From contig JAGRGU010000073.1 of NCBI GenBank assembly GCA_020445335.1, forward strand, positions 21,243 to 54,718: a stretch of 33,476 bases of DNA, read 5' to 3'. The notes beneath the pieces are model-generated. The model saw nothing but the letters and a program-made list of their open reading frames with translations. It did not search any database and had not been told where the DNA came from. The position numbers were made by a program, and so were the translations under genes. The stretch comes from Gammaproteobacteria bacterium (GTDB lineage Bacteria > Pseudomonadota > Gammaproteobacteria > Chromatiales > Chromatiaceae). Positions 1-8,359 of the stretch are shown here, piece by piece. Each line of letters starts with the position of its first letter. The stretch's first letter is position 1.

Positions 1-779
1 TAGGGTTCGGTTGCTGGCGCGCGCACGGTCACGCGGGTCACACCCCGCTGCCGCGGCTCGCGCAGCGGCTTCTGCCGCGGCACGGGCTCCGCCTTCAAGG
101 GGCCGAAATGGCGCTCTGCCAACGCCACCACCTCTGCCGGCACCACATCACCTACCACCACCAGCGTGGCGTTGTTGGGCGCGTAGTAGAGGTTGTACCA
201 GTGCTTCAGGTCGTCCACCTCCATATTCTCCAGATCGGCCATCCAGCCGATCACGGGATTACCGTACGGCAGGCTACGATAGGCAACCGCGGAGAGCTGT
301 TCGTAGGTCAAGGATGCCGGTTTGTCCTCGGTGCGCAGGCGCCGCTCCTCCATCACCACCTGTACCTCCTTGGCAAACTCATCGGCCGGCAGCAGCAGGT
401 TGCGCATGCGGTCGGCCTCGAGCTCGAAAGCCACTTCCAGCCGGTCCCTGGCGAGCATCTGGTGGTAGGCGGTGTAGTCGCGGCTGGTAAATGCGTTCTC
501 ACGCCCGCCGTTGGCCGCGATGATGCGCGAAAACTCACCCGGCGCCAGCTTCTCCGTACCTTTGAACATCATGTGTTCGAGTACGTGGGAGACGCCCGTG
601 ACTCCGACCGGCTCATAGGATGAGCCGACCCGATACCAGATCTGAGAAGCGACGATCGGCGCCCGATGGTCCTCCTTGACGATGATCCTGAGTCCATTGT
701 CGAGCCGATGCTCGTGAACTTTGGCCACAACCACCAGCGGTACCGCCAGCAGCAGAAGGATGCTCAATCGACTTCTCAT
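1..779 (-). CDS. M16 family zinc peptidase (N-terminal part, cut by window edge)
   Basis: About 259 codons are readable on the minus strand with no stop before the window edge, so the C-terminal part is missing. The protein begins with a hydrophobic signal-like stretch (residues 5-18, rich in Leu and Val), suggesting export to the periplasm. The inverted zinc motif of the pitrilysin/M16 family, HVLEH, lies at residues 65-69 and is followed by MFKGT. Further M16 hallmarks are NGGRENAFTSRDYT and YRSLPYGNPVIGW. The active-site half of these proteases hydrolyses peptides with zinc held by the two His residues and a downstream Glu. The ATG is preceded by GGAGT on the minus strand. The gene diverges from ftsY, a neighbourhood I recall for M16 peptidases in gammaproteobacteria. 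The substrate is unknown. Confidence 0.85.
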   Translation of the reverse strand, partial: MRSRLSILLLLAVPLVVVAKVHEHRLDNGLRIIVKEDHRAPIVASQIWYRVGSSYEPVGVTGVSHVLEHMMFKGTEKLAPGEFSRIIAANGGRENAFTSRDYTAYHQMLARDRLEVAFELEADRMRNLLLPADEFAKEVQVVMEERRLRTEDKPASLTYEQLSAVAYRSLPYGNPVIGWMADLENMEVDDLKHWYNLYYAPNNATLVVVGDVVPAEVVALAERHFGPLKAEPVPRQKPLREPRQRGVTRVTVRAPATEP

Positions 780-1043
780 TTTCAATACTCCTGACCTCCG
801 AACGGGATGGGTTGGCGCGGCGCAAAATGTTAGCATTCCGTTTCCGTCGCGGCGACGCTGCGGGTCGATTCTCGCAGCCGATTGCGATGCTGTCCAAGAG
901 GCGGCGCTGCTGCTGGCTTCGGATCGAGTGACGGAAATCTGAGCCAACGGAACTCCGGTGCAGCAGGTGTGAGCCGGTATCCGGACTCCCCCAACAGACA
1001 GGCGCGCGCCGGGTGGGTTCCACGACGCGGGAGAAAAACAGCG
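780..1043. other. Divergent intergenic region between the M16 peptidase and ftsY
   Basis: This 264-bp stretch must hold the start signals for both the minus-strand peptidase and the plus-strand ftsYEX genes. I see no convincing consensus promoter, repeat or small gene. Open frames crossing it are GC-rich shadows. Confidence 0.5.
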
Positions 1044-2021
1044 ATGTTCGGCTTCGGTAAAAAAAGAGAAAAGAGTGCAGCGGAAGCCGCGGAGCAACCC
1101 CGTAGCGGCAGGTTCGCCCGCCTGCGGGAGCGGCTCGCCAAGACCCGCCACAACCTCCGCGACGGGCTCTCGAGTCTGCTGCTGGGGCGCAAGGAGATCG
1201 ATGCCGATCTGCTCGAGGAGCTCGAGGAGCTGTTGATCCTCGCCGATGTCGGTATCGATGCGACCGGCAGAATCATCGACGAGCTGACCGCCCGGGTGAA
1301 GCGCCGCGAGCTGTCTGACCCCGAAGCACTGTCGCAGTCGTTGAAGCAGCAGCTGGGCGAAATTCTCCAACGCGCCGACAAGCCGGTGCAAGCGGCAGCG
1401 GCCGGCCGTCCTCAGGTGGTACTGATGGTTGGGATTAACGGCGCCGGCAAGACCACCACCATCGGCAAGCTGGCCAAACGTTTGCAGCAGGAGGGGCAGA
1501 GCGTAATGCTGGCCGCCGGCGACACCTTCCGCGCCGCCGCGGTCGAGCAGCTGCAGAGCTGGGGAGAACGCAACCGCATCCCGGTCATCGCTCAGCATAC
1601 CGGTGCCGATTCCGCCTCGGTGATCTTCGACGCCCTACAGGCCGCCACCACGCGCGGCGTCGATGTGCTGATCGCAGACACCGCCGGACGCCTGCATACC
1701 AAGAACAACCTGATGGAAGAACTGGCCAAGATCGCCCGTGTGATGAAGAAGATAGATCCAGATGCGCCGCACGAGGTGATGTTGGTAATCGACGCCACCA
1801 CCGGCCAGAACGCCATCAATCAGGCGGTCCAGTTCAACCAGGCGCTCAACCTGACCGGCATCACCCTGACCAAGCTCGACGGTACGGCCAAGGGTGGCAT
1901 CCTGTTCGCCATCGCGGACAGGTTGCAGATCCCGATCCGCTTCATCGGCGTTGGCGAGTCGATCGAGGACCTGCGTCATTTCGACGCCGACGAGTTCATC
2001 GACGCGCTGTTCGCCAGGTAG
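1044..2021 (+). CDS. ftsY: Signal recognition particle receptor FtsY
   Basis: FtsY is the membrane-associated GTPase that receives SRP-ribosome complexes and passes nascent inner-membrane proteins to the Sec translocon. The ATG start gives 325 residues. It is preceded by GGGAG and begins MFGFGKK, typical of FtsY; the frame is open further upstream but without family similarity. The short, charged A region covers about residues 1-35, the helical N domain about 35-110, and the G domain follows. Visible GTPase motifs are the P-loop GINGAGKTT (130-138), DTFRAAA (160-166), DTAGR (212-216) and the specificity motif TKLDGTAKGG (276-285). The A region is much shorter than in E. coli, as in many other gammaproteobacteria. 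It is followed closely by ftsE. Confidence 0.97.
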   Translation: MFGFGKKREKSAAEAAEQPRSGRFARLRERLAKTRHNLRDGLSSLLLGRKEIDADLLEELEELLILADVGIDATGRIIDELTARVKRRELSDPEALSQSLKQQLGEILQRADKPVQAAAAGRPQVVLMVGINGAGKTTTIGKLAKRLQQEGQSVMLAAGDTFRAAAVEQLQSWGERNRIPVIAQHTGADSASVIFDALQAATTRGVDVLIADTAGRLHTKNNLMEELAKIARVMKKIDPDAPHEVMLVIDATTGQNAINQAVQFNQALNLTGITLTKLDGTAKGGILFAIADRLQIPIRFIGVGESIEDLRHFDADEFIDALFAR

Positions 2022-2094
2022 TCCCGGAGCCATCGTGATCTTTTCCCGCTCCGGCAAGCGACGACACGCCACCCACAGGCCGCGCGGCCAACGT

Positions 2095-2808
2095 ATGGAG
2101 GAGGCGGCCGCAGCCACCGTCGAGCAGGAATCCGCGCTCATCAGATTCGACAATGTCAGCAAGCGCTACCCCGGCGGTCACGAGGGCGTCAGCAACATCT
2201 CGCTGGAGATCGCTGCCGGCGAGATGGTGTTTCTGACCGGCCACTCGGGGGCCGGCAAAAGTACCTTGCTGCGCCTCATCGCGCTGCTCGAGCGCAGCAC
2301 TCGCGGACAGCTGCACGTCAATGGTCGCAATCTGACGCGTCTGCAGCGGCGTGATATCCCCTACCACAGGCGCGAAGTCGGCGTCATATTCCAGGATCAC
2401 TGTCTGCTGCACGATCGCACCGTGTTCGACAATGTCGCGCTGCCGCTGGTGGTCTCAGGTCTCAGCCATGGCGAAGTTGGCCGAAGAGTACGGGCCGCGC
2501 TCGATAATGTGGGCCTGCTGCAGCGTGAGAAATCCCTCCCGATCACCCTTTCGGGCGGTGAACAGCAGCGTGTCGGCATCGCCCGCGCGATCGTCAGCAA
2601 ACCGCCGCTGGTACTCGCCGACGAACCGACCGGCAACCTCGATCCGGAGCTGTCGCGCGAAATCATGGCGCTGTTCGAACGCTTCAATCAGGTCGGCGTG
2701 ACGCTGCTGATCGCCACCCACGATCTCGATCTGGTGCGAAAGCTGGGCAAAAGAACGCTGGTGCTGGCACAGGGCCGGCTGGTCGATGAAGGCCTGGCGC
2801 ATGGCTAG
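2095..2808 (+). CDS. ftsE: Cell division ATP-binding protein FtsE
   Basis: FtsE is the cytoplasmic ATPase of the FtsEX complex, which couples the divisome to periplasmic peptidoglycan hydrolase activation. From the ATG the protein has 237 residues, some 15 more than E. coli FtsE. Family similarity starts at [11 protein letters not shown] (residue 15). Walker A is GHSGAGKST (49-57), the ABC signature LSGGEQQR (152-159), Walker B VLADEP (173-178) and the H-loop THD (208-210). A GTG at 2035, in the same frame, has a better ribosome-binding site (GGAG, 5-nt spacing) and would add 20 residues, so the true start is uncertain. The stop codon lies inside the first codons of ftsX, indicating translational coupling. 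Confidence 0.96.
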   Translation: MEEAAAATVEQESALIRFDNVSKRYPGGHEGVSNISLEIAAGEMVFLTGHSGAGKSTLLRLIALLERSTRGQLHVNGRNLTRLQRRDIPYHRREVGVIFQDHCLLHDRTVFDNVALPLVVSGLSHGEVGRRVRAALDNVGLLQREKSLPITLSGGEQQRVGIARAIVSKPPLVLADEPTGNLDPELSREIMALFERFNQVGVTLLIATHDLDLVRKLGKRTLVLAQGRLVDEGLAHG

Positions 2809-3775
2809 GATGGCGTCGCAGCCGAGTCCGGCCCGCCTCGGCCGCTCCCGCCGCTTCAATCCACGGGGCTGGATGACGCGCCACCTGCAGGTAGCTCTGG
2901 CCAGCCTGGGACGGCTGGCGCGTTCACCGTTGGCATCGATGATGACGCTCGGCGTCATCGGGATCGCGCTGGCACTCCCCAGCGCGCTGCACCTGCTGCT
3001 GTTGAACGTGGAAAAGATGAGCGGCGACTGGGACAGCGTCGCCAGCATCTCCCTCTATCTGCAGAAATCGATCGAAACCGGCCAGGCCGAGAAGCTGGCA
3101 AAGCGCCTGGAGGAGGAGTTCGGGATTGCCGAGACGCAGCTCATCGGACGCGACCAGGCACTCGCGGAGTTCCGCGCGATGAGCGGTTTCTCCGAGGCGC
3201 TGGGGAGCCTCTCCGACAACCCGCTCCCCGCGGTAATTATCGTCCGACCCGCCCCGGGTGATGAGAGTCCTGCGGCACTGGAGCGCCTCTCCGGTCGTCT
3301 CGGGGCGCTACCGGAGGTCGAGATCGCGCAACTCGATCTGCAGTGGGTGCAACGCTTTCACGCCATCACGCAGATTGCCGGGCGCACCGTCTGGGTGCTG
3401 GCAACGCTGCTCGGCATGGCGGTTGTGCTGACCGTGTTCAACACCATCAGGCTCGAAATCCAGGCCCGCCAGCAGGAGATAGAGATCAGCAAACTGATCG
3501 GCGCGACCGACGCTTTCATCCGCCGCCCGTTTCTCTACAGCGGATTCTGGTACGGCGTGCTCGGCGGCCTGCTCTGCTGGCTGCTGGTTTCGCTCTCGCT
3601 GTGGTTGCTGCACGCCCCGGTGGCACGGCTGGCCGGGCTGTACGAGAGCGGTTTCGCGCTCTCGGGCATGTCGCTCTACGCGCTGTTATGGCTGCTCTGC
3701 GCCAGCACACTGTTGGGTCTCACCGGCTCCTGGATCGCGGTGGGGCGCCACCTGCGGCGGATAGATCCGAGCTAG
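2801..3775 (+). CDS. ftsX: Cell division protein FtsX (permease-like subunit)
   Basis: FtsX is the integral-membrane partner of FtsE and signals to septal peptidoglycan hydrolases and their activators. The chosen ATG overlaps the ftsE stop by 8 nt and has GAAGG 8 nt upstream; it gives 324 residues. A basic cytoplasmic N-terminus (about 1-45) precedes TM1 (about 46-69). A periplasmic domain of about 125 residues follows, then three C-terminal TM segments near 196-216, 247-270 and 291-315, the standard FtsX layout. The motif ISKLIGATDAFIRRPF after TM2 is typical of the family. In many gammaproteobacteria rpoH follows directly; here 7.3 kb intervene. Confidence 0.95.
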   Translation: MARMASQPSPARLGRSRRFNPRGWMTRHLQVALASLGRLARSPLASMMTLGVIGIALALPSALHLLLLNVEKMSGDWDSVASISLYLQKSIETGQAEKLAKRLEEEFGIAETQLIGRDQALAEFRAMSGFSEALGSLSDNPLPAVIIVRPAPGDESPAALERLSGRLGALPEVEIAQLDLQWVQRFHAITQIAGRTVWVLATLLGMAVVLTVFNTIRLEIQARQQEIEISKLIGATDAFIRRPFLYSGFWYGVLGGLLCWLLVSLSLWLLHAPVARLAGLYESGFALSGMSLYALLWLLCASTLLGLTGSWIAVGRHLRRIDPS

Positions 3776-4203
3776 GGATCTGCGTCACAGAGGCGTGTGA
3801 TCGGGGTTGAACGAGTGATAACGGGCGCATGAGTATCCGCTGTGTTCCCCAAGCCACAAGCCAGGATTTGTTGCCGGCGCTGTCGTTGCAGAATTGGCCG
3901 CCGAAAGCCTCTTTCATCAACGACATGGTCGATGTACGCGATCGCCCGGCGTTTCATGCGCGTTGCGCGAATGGTGATCCACGGAACCCACCCACTCCAC
4001 CGTCCGCGCTCGCCGAGTCACTTTGATTACCCGCTGCACCAGAGCCTTTAACTTTTTCGTCACCTCCACAGCCGCGCCGATTGCCAGAGGCTGAAGCGTT
4101 AGCTTATCGGTGGAGATTTCACTCCCTGAGAGAAGACGCCTTTTCATGTCGCAGCGAGCGATACAGACCAGCCGAAAACTTGTCTTTTTCTCAATTTGAC
4201 AAC
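3776..4203. other. Gene-poor junction after ftsX
   Basis: No gene can be supported between the ftsX stop and the pxpA control region. A minus-strand frame at 3917-4216 (99 codons) has no ribosome-binding site, no recognisable domain and a composition unlike its neighbours. It could be a decayed remnant left at the left end of the inserted block, but nothing ties it to a known transposase or integrase. No ftsX terminator with a T-tract was found. Confidence 0.4.
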
Positions 4204-4230
4204 TAAACATTGACATTTTGTCAATGTAAT
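4204..4230 (+). promoter_or_regulatory. Operator 1 with overlapping promoter, upstream of pxpA
   Basis: The left arm TAAACATTGA (4204-4213), a 7-bp spacer and the right arm TCAATGTAAT (4221-4230) form a palindrome. Its core ACATTGACA / TGTCAATGT (4207-4215, 4219-4227) is perfect. The consensus -35 hexamer TTGACA (4210-4215) lies inside it, with a weak -10 (TAGCTT, 4233-4238) at 17-bp spacing. The same arm consensus and spacing recur at 8957-8983 and 9133-9159. The inferred ligand is the MarR-like regulator encoded at 8360-8905. A bound protein would block the -35. Confidence 0.7.
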
Positions 4231-4332
4231 ACTAGCTTAGTTGATGTTGATGCTCACCCAGCTTGCGACAAACAGCAAGTAACGCTATTCCAGGCCGGAG
4301 TGAATCCGCACATCCATGACATTGGATACTCA

Positions 4333-4354
4333 CGTCCGGGTATTGCACCGGACG
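4333..4354 (+). other. Leader hairpin just before the pxpA ribosome-binding site
   Basis: CGTCCGG (4333-4339) and CCGGACG (4348-4354) form a perfect 7-bp stem with an 8-nt loop, ending 10 nt before the Shine-Dalgarno sequence. It could affect mRNA stability or initiation; no T-tract follows, so it is not a terminator. Confidence 0.4.
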
Positions 4355-4376
4355 CCCCCTGCCGAGGAGGAGAACG

Positions 4377-5210
4377 GTGATAGAGGCGGTAAATCTGAAT
4401 GCGGATCTTGGCGAGGGCTTCGGCGCCTACTCTATCGGTAATGACCAAGCGATGCTGGATATCGTCAAAAGCGCGAATATCGCCTGTGGTTTCCATGGGG
4501 GGGACCCGCTGGTCATCAGACGCACGGTTCGTCTGGCCTGCAACAATCAGGTGAGCATTGGAGCTCATCCCTCATTTCCGGATCTGCAGGGGTTTGGGCG
4601 ACGACCGATGAGTCTCAGTGATGAAGAGCTCGAATCGATCATCGGTTATCAGATCGGGGCACTGATCGGGATCGCCAAGTCGGTTGGCGGCAGTGTCACG
4701 CATGTGAAACCCCACGGAGCCCTCAACAACATGGCGGCTGTCGATCTGGCGATTGCAAAGGTTGTGGTCAGGGCTGTTCAGGATCTCGATGCCGGCCTGA
4801 TACTGCTGGCACCCGCCCGTTCCAGGCTTGTACAGGCAGGCCGCGAAGCGGGCCTCACCGTTGCCGAGGAGATATTCGCTGACCGCGGTTATGGAGAGGA
4901 AGGCGATCTACTACCAAGATCCATGCCCGGTTCGGTCCATCATGACGTCCAGACCTGTGTCGATCAGATCGTCGCTTTTCTTCGCGCGGGGGCGATCATC
5001 ACCCGCTCAGGCAAGCATATACCGACGGATATACACAGCATATGCGTGCATGGGGATTCACCGATGGGTGTCAGCGTGGCCAGGACCATTCTGGAGGTGT
5101 TGGAGTCCAACAACATCGAAGTGCATCCACTTCCCAAGATCCTGGAATCCGCTGGCAGGACAACGCTGCAGGGGGGAGTCAGAGCCACAACTGCTGTTGG
5201 CCAGAGCTGA
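4377..5210 (+). CDS. pxpA: 5-oxoprolinase (ATP-hydrolysing) subunit PxpA, LamB/YcsF family
   Basis: PxpA works with PxpB and PxpC to open 5-oxoproline (pyroglutamate) to glutamate at the cost of ATP, in the cytoplasm. The 277-residue product has the usual family length. Characteristic segments are NADLGEG (8-14), SANIACGFHGGDP (about 33-45), IGAHPSFPD and HVKPHGALNN. The start is GTG, set by a very strong ribosome-binding site (GAGGAGGAGAAC, 4364-4375). The same 12 bases precede dctP. Unlike the usual contiguous pxpABC, pxpA is separated from pxpB and pxpC by the TRAP genes and a regulator, yet it shares their operator, so the three subunits are probably co-regulated. Confidence 0.92.
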   Translation: MIEAVNLNADLGEGFGAYSIGNDQAMLDIVKSANIACGFHGGDPLVIRRTVRLACNNQVSIGAHPSFPDLQGFGRRPMSLSDEELESIIGYQIGALIGIAKSVGGSVTHVKPHGALNNMAAVDLAIAKVVVRAVQDLDAGLILLAPARSRLVQAGREAGLTVAEEIFADRGYGEEGDLLPRSMPGSVHHDVQTCVDQIVAFLRAGAIITRSGKHIPTDIHSICVHGDSPMGVSVARTILEVLESNNIEVHPLPKILESAGRTTLQGGVRATTAVGQS

Positions 5211-5279
5211 GCGATGGAAACCGAACTGTTCCCGGATGGTAAATGGAACACTGCAAATCCAGCCGAAGAACTTACATAT

Positions 5280-5308
5280 ATCATCGATACGTAGACACAT
5301 CATCGATA
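5280..5308. repeat. Two direct copies of ATCATCGATA between pxpA and dctP
   Basis: ATCATCGATA occurs at 5280-5289 and 5299-5308, 19 bp start to start, and nine of its ten bases recur at 8959-8968 inside operator 3. An AT-rich stretch with an 8-T run follows. This suggests a secondary control site for the TRAP genes. A stem is lacking before the T run, so it is not a simple terminator. Confidence 0.4.
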
Positions 5309-5361
5309 ATATTTTACTTTTTTTTCCACATTGATCCGTAAAACAATAGAGGAGGAGAACT

Positions 5362-6333
5362 ATGCCCGGCAGACAAACGGTAACTGGTATAGGTGCGGTA
5401 TTGATAGGTGCGGCAATGCAGCTCAACGCCGCGACCTGGGATATGCCAACGCCATATCCGGATGCAACATTCCACACAGTCAACATCTCCCAGTTCGCCA
5501 AGGATGTGTCCGAGTCAACCGATGGCGCGCTGCAGATCAAGGTCCATTCGGCCGGCTCACTTTTCAAGCACCCGGAAATCAGCAAGGCGGTGCGTAGCCA
5601 GCAGGTTCCGATCGGCGAATTCTTTCTCTCGTTGCTGAACAATGAGAATCCCGCCTTCGGCGCCGACTCTCTGCCGTTTTTAGCCACCAGCTACGAAGAT
5701 GCGAAGCGCCTGTGGGAGGCGCAGAAGCCTATCGTGCAGAAACTGCTCGACAAGCAGGGAATGATGGCGCTTTTCTCGGTGCCCTGGCCACCACAGGGGC
5801 TCTATACCAAGAAAGAGATCAACACCGCCGGGGATCTCAAGGGCCTCAAGTTTCGCACCTACAACGCCACGCTCGAGAAATTCGCCAATCTTGCGGGCGC
5901 CGCACCGACCCAGGTCGAAGTGCCTGATATCCCGCAAGCTTTCTCCACCGGCCGGGTAGAGGCCATGATCACCTCACCCTCCACCGGCGCCAACTCGAAG
6001 GCCTGGGATTTTCTGAGCCACTACACGGATATTCAGGCATGGATTCCGAAGAATATCGTTGTGGTAAACAAGCGTTCATTCCGCAATCTCGACAAAGCCA
6101 CCCAGGAGGCAGTGATCGCAGCAGCGGCCAAGGCTGAGGCGCGTGGCTGGGAGATGAGCCGCGATGAGACGCGTGCTAAGGTAAAAATCCTGCAGGACAA
6201 TGGCATCACGGTCGTGCAGCCCTCCGCGGAGCTGATCGGCGGACTCCGCGCGATCGGCAAAGAGATGCTGAACGACTGGAAAAGGGCGGCTGGTCCGGAG
6301 GGCGCGACCATTCTCCAAGCCTTCAGCAAATAG
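5362..6333 (+). CDS. dctP: TRAP transporter periplasmic substrate-binding protein (DctP family)
   Basis: This is the extracytoplasmic receptor of a tripartite ATP-independent periplasmic transporter, which delivers a carboxylate-type solute to the DctQ/DctM membrane pair. The product has 323 residues with a signal peptide (residues 1-24, cleavage near LNAA/TW). The family's carboxylate-binding arginine is probably R165, in GLKFRTYN. The start has a strong ribosome-binding site (GAGGAGGAGAAC, 5349-5360), identical to that of pxpA. It is followed by a hairpin and then dctQ and dctM. Context with pxpABC suggests 5-oxoproline or a closely related acid as substrate; this is inference, because DctP sequences seldom reveal their ligand by eye. 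Confidence 0.9.
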   Translation: MPGRQTVTGIGAVLIGAAMQLNAATWDMPTPYPDATFHTVNISQFAKDVSESTDGALQIKVHSAGSLFKHPEISKAVRSQQVPIGEFFLSLLNNENPAFGADSLPFLATSYEDAKRLWEAQKPIVQKLLDKQGMMALFSVPWPPQGLYTKKEINTAGDLKGLKFRTYNATLEKFANLAGAAPTQVEVPDIPQAFSTGRVEAMITSPSTGANSKAWDFLSHYTDIQAWIPKNIVVVNKRSFRNLDKATQEAVIAAAAKAEARGWEMSRDETRAKVKILQDNGITVVQPSAELIGGLRAIGKEMLNDWKRAAGPEGATILQAFSK

Positions 6334-6343
6334 TGGCAGCGGA

Positions 6344-6371
6344 CGGAGTGGCGGCTCACCCCGCCACTCCG
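6344..6371 (+). other. Strong intercistronic hairpin between dctP and dctQ
   Basis: An 11-bp perfect stem runs from 6344-6354 to 6361-6371 (GGAGTGGCGG against CCGCCACTCC plus a closing C-G), with a 6-nt loop. No T-tract follows. Such hairpins after binding-protein genes commonly stabilise the upstream mRNA or attenuate read-through, giving more receptor than permease. Confidence 0.65.
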
Positions 6372-6399
6372 GCGTTTCAACCTCATCCTGGGGCCTGAT

Positions 6400-6960
6400 A
6401 TGAGACGCCTGTTGAACGGCCTGTATCTATTGAGTGGGGGTCTGGCAGCCTTTTTCATCCTTGCCATCTGTGCCGTCGTCATGGCTCAGGTCATGCTCAA
6501 CCTGGCGGACAGAATAGCCAGCTTCACGTTTGGCGAGGCCATCGGCCTGACGATTCCATCCTATGCCGACTTCACGGGATTTTTTCTGGCCGCTTCATCT
6601 TTTCTGGCACTCGCTTATACATTGCGCAGCGGCGGACATATCCGGGTCACGCTGCTGATCACCATGCTCTCCGGACGGACCCAGCGTCTGTTTGAGATCT
6701 GGAGCGTCGGACTGGTGATGATCATTACGATATTCATCGCCTGGTATGCCATCTCCCTGACCCATGAATCGTTCGTCTATGGAGACCTCTCCTCCGGTAT
6801 GGTGGCGGTACCCCTCTGGATACCGCAATCGTTTGTGGCTTTTGGTCTGGTTGTGCTCGCTATCGCGCTGGTGGACGAATTCATCTGTCTGCTCAGCGGT
6901 AAAGCGGCATCATATGCCGACAAAGGGGAAGGCCTGCTCGCTGGCGGAGAGAAAGAATAG
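6400..6960 (+). CDS. dctQ: TRAP transporter small permease subunit (DctQ family)
   Basis: DctQ is the four-helix membrane subunit that pairs with DctM in TRAP transporters. The 186-residue product shows hydrophobic segments near residues 10-32, 52-72 (after PSYADFTGFFLAASSFLALA), 104-122 and 138-162. The motif with GGHIRVTLL after the second helix is typical of DctQ. The stop TAG shares its last base with the GTG start of dctM, so the two are translationally coupled. It is separated from dctP by 66 nt that hold a hairpin. Confidence 0.9.
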   Translation: MRRLLNGLYLLSGGLAAFFILAICAVVMAQVMLNLADRIASFTFGEAIGLTIPSYADFTGFFLAASSFLALAYTLRSGGHIRVTLLITMLSGRTQRLFEIWSVGLVMIITIFIAWYAISLTHESFVYGDLSSGMVAVPLWIPQSFVAFGLVVLAIALVDEFICLLSGKAASYADKGEGLLAGGEKE

Positions 6961-8255
6961 TGTCCGAGATTGCACTGACCGGATTGCTGCTCCTGGTTCT
7001 GTTCGCGCTGTTGGGCAGTGGTGTCTGGGTCGCCTTCTCGCTGCTGGCCGTGGGCATGGTGGGAATGTATCTGTTTACCGAAGCGCCGATCGGTCAGATT
7101 ATCGCTTCCACGATCTGGGGGCACAGCAACTCCTGGGCGCTGGCGGCGCTGCCACTTTTTATCTGGATGGGGGAGATCCTGTTTCGCTCCAGACTCTCTG
7201 ATGATCTCTTCGTCGGTCTTTCACCCTGGCTGCAGCGTCTGCCGGGGCGCCTGCTGCATGTGAATATTTTTGGCTGCGGCATTTTTGCCGCGGTATCCGG
7301 CTCGTCGGCGGCGACGGCGGCAACGGTCGGCAAGCTATCCATACCGGAGCTGTCGAAACGAGGTTATCCCGAGCAGGTGATGATCGGTACGCTTGCCGGA
7401 TCCGCAACCCTGGGACTACTGATACCTCCCTCCATCATTCTGATCGTCTACGGGGTGGCAACCGAGCAGTCGATTGCGCGCCTGTTCGTCGCCGGCATTC
7501 TTCCGGGCCTGTTACTGGTCGTGCTGTTTGTCGGCTTCGTTGTGGTCTGGTCCCTGATCAACCGGGATCAGCTGCCGGAAGGGGGCGAGCAGTACTGCTT
7601 TTCGGAGAAGATATACCACTCCCGCCGCCTCATCCCGGTGGTGCTGCTGATTGCCGGCATCATCGGATCGATTTATTCGGGCATCGCCTCACCCACCGAC
7701 GCCGCAGCGGTAGGTGTTGCGCTGGCGCTGCTGCTGGCATGGCAGTCGGGATCGCTGAGCTGGAACACCTTTATCGAAGGCCTGATGGGAGCGACGAAAA
7801 CCTCATGTATGATCGCTTTTATCCTCGCCGGCGCTGCATTTCTGACAGTGGCCATGGGCTTTACCGGCATACCGAAACTACTGGCGCAATGGATCGGTTC
7901 CCTGGAGTTGTCGAACTACGCGCTGCTGGCGGCACTGACCATCTTTTTCATCGTGATGGGCTGTTTCCTGGACGGGATCTCAGTGGTGGTTTTGACCACA
8001 TCGGTCATCATGCCGATGGTCGAGCAGGCAGGTATCGACCCGCTCTGGTTCGGAATATTCATCGTGATCGTGGTCGAGATGTCGCAGATCACACCGCCGG
8101 TCGGTTTTAATCTGTTCGTGCTCCAGGCGCTGACCGGCCGCAACATTCTGGTGGTGGCGAAGGCGGCGCTGCCGTTCTTCGTCATCATGCTGGTGGCACT
8201 CGCGATTATCGTGCTGCTGCCGGAGATCGTTACCTACCTGCCGCAAAACATGTAG
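6960..8255 (+). CDS. dctM: TRAP transporter large permease subunit (DctM family)
   Basis: DctM is the transport channel of the TRAP system and uses an ion gradient (usually sodium) to drive uptake. The 431 residues match the family length and are almost wholly hydrophobic, with about a dozen membrane segments. Family motifs include the SGSSAATAATVGKLSIPELSKRGY region, GLLIPPSIILIVYG and, near the C-terminus, MSQITPPVGFNLFVLQ. The GTG start overlaps the dctQ stop by one base. The gene converges on the regulator gene downstream, 104 bp away. Confidence 0.94.
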   Translation: MSEIALTGLLLLVLFALLGSGVWVAFSLLAVGMVGMYLFTEAPIGQIIASTIWGHSNSWALAALPLFIWMGEILFRSRLSDDLFVGLSPWLQRLPGRLLHVNIFGCGIFAAVSGSSAATAATVGKLSIPELSKRGYPEQVMIGTLAGSATLGLLIPPSIILIVYGVATEQSIARLFVAGILPGLLLVVLFVGFVVVWSLINRDQLPEGGEQYCFSEKIYHSRRLIPVVLLIAGIIGSIYSGIASPTDAAAVGVALALLLAWQSGSLSWNTFIEGLMGATKTSCMIAFILAGAAFLTVAMGFTGIPKLLAQWIGSLELSNYALLAALTIFFIVMGCFLDGISVVVLTTSVIMPMVEQAGIDPLWFGIFIVIVVEMSQITPPVGFNLFVLQALTGRNILVVAKAALPFFVIMLVALAIIVLLPEIVTYLPQNM

Positions 8256-8359
8256 TCCACCGCGAACAGGGGAGGCCCTGAATCGGGAGGGAGATTCCGG
8301 CCCGAATCCACGGTGGCAGCTGCCGCAGGCAGGGTCCGGAGCAGACAGTTTCTCTTATG

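Noticed and set aside
3917..4216. Minus-strand open frame of 99 codons upstream of pxpA
   Set aside because: It overlaps the operator 1 region, has no ribosome-binding site and no recognisable family; noted only as a possible remnant.
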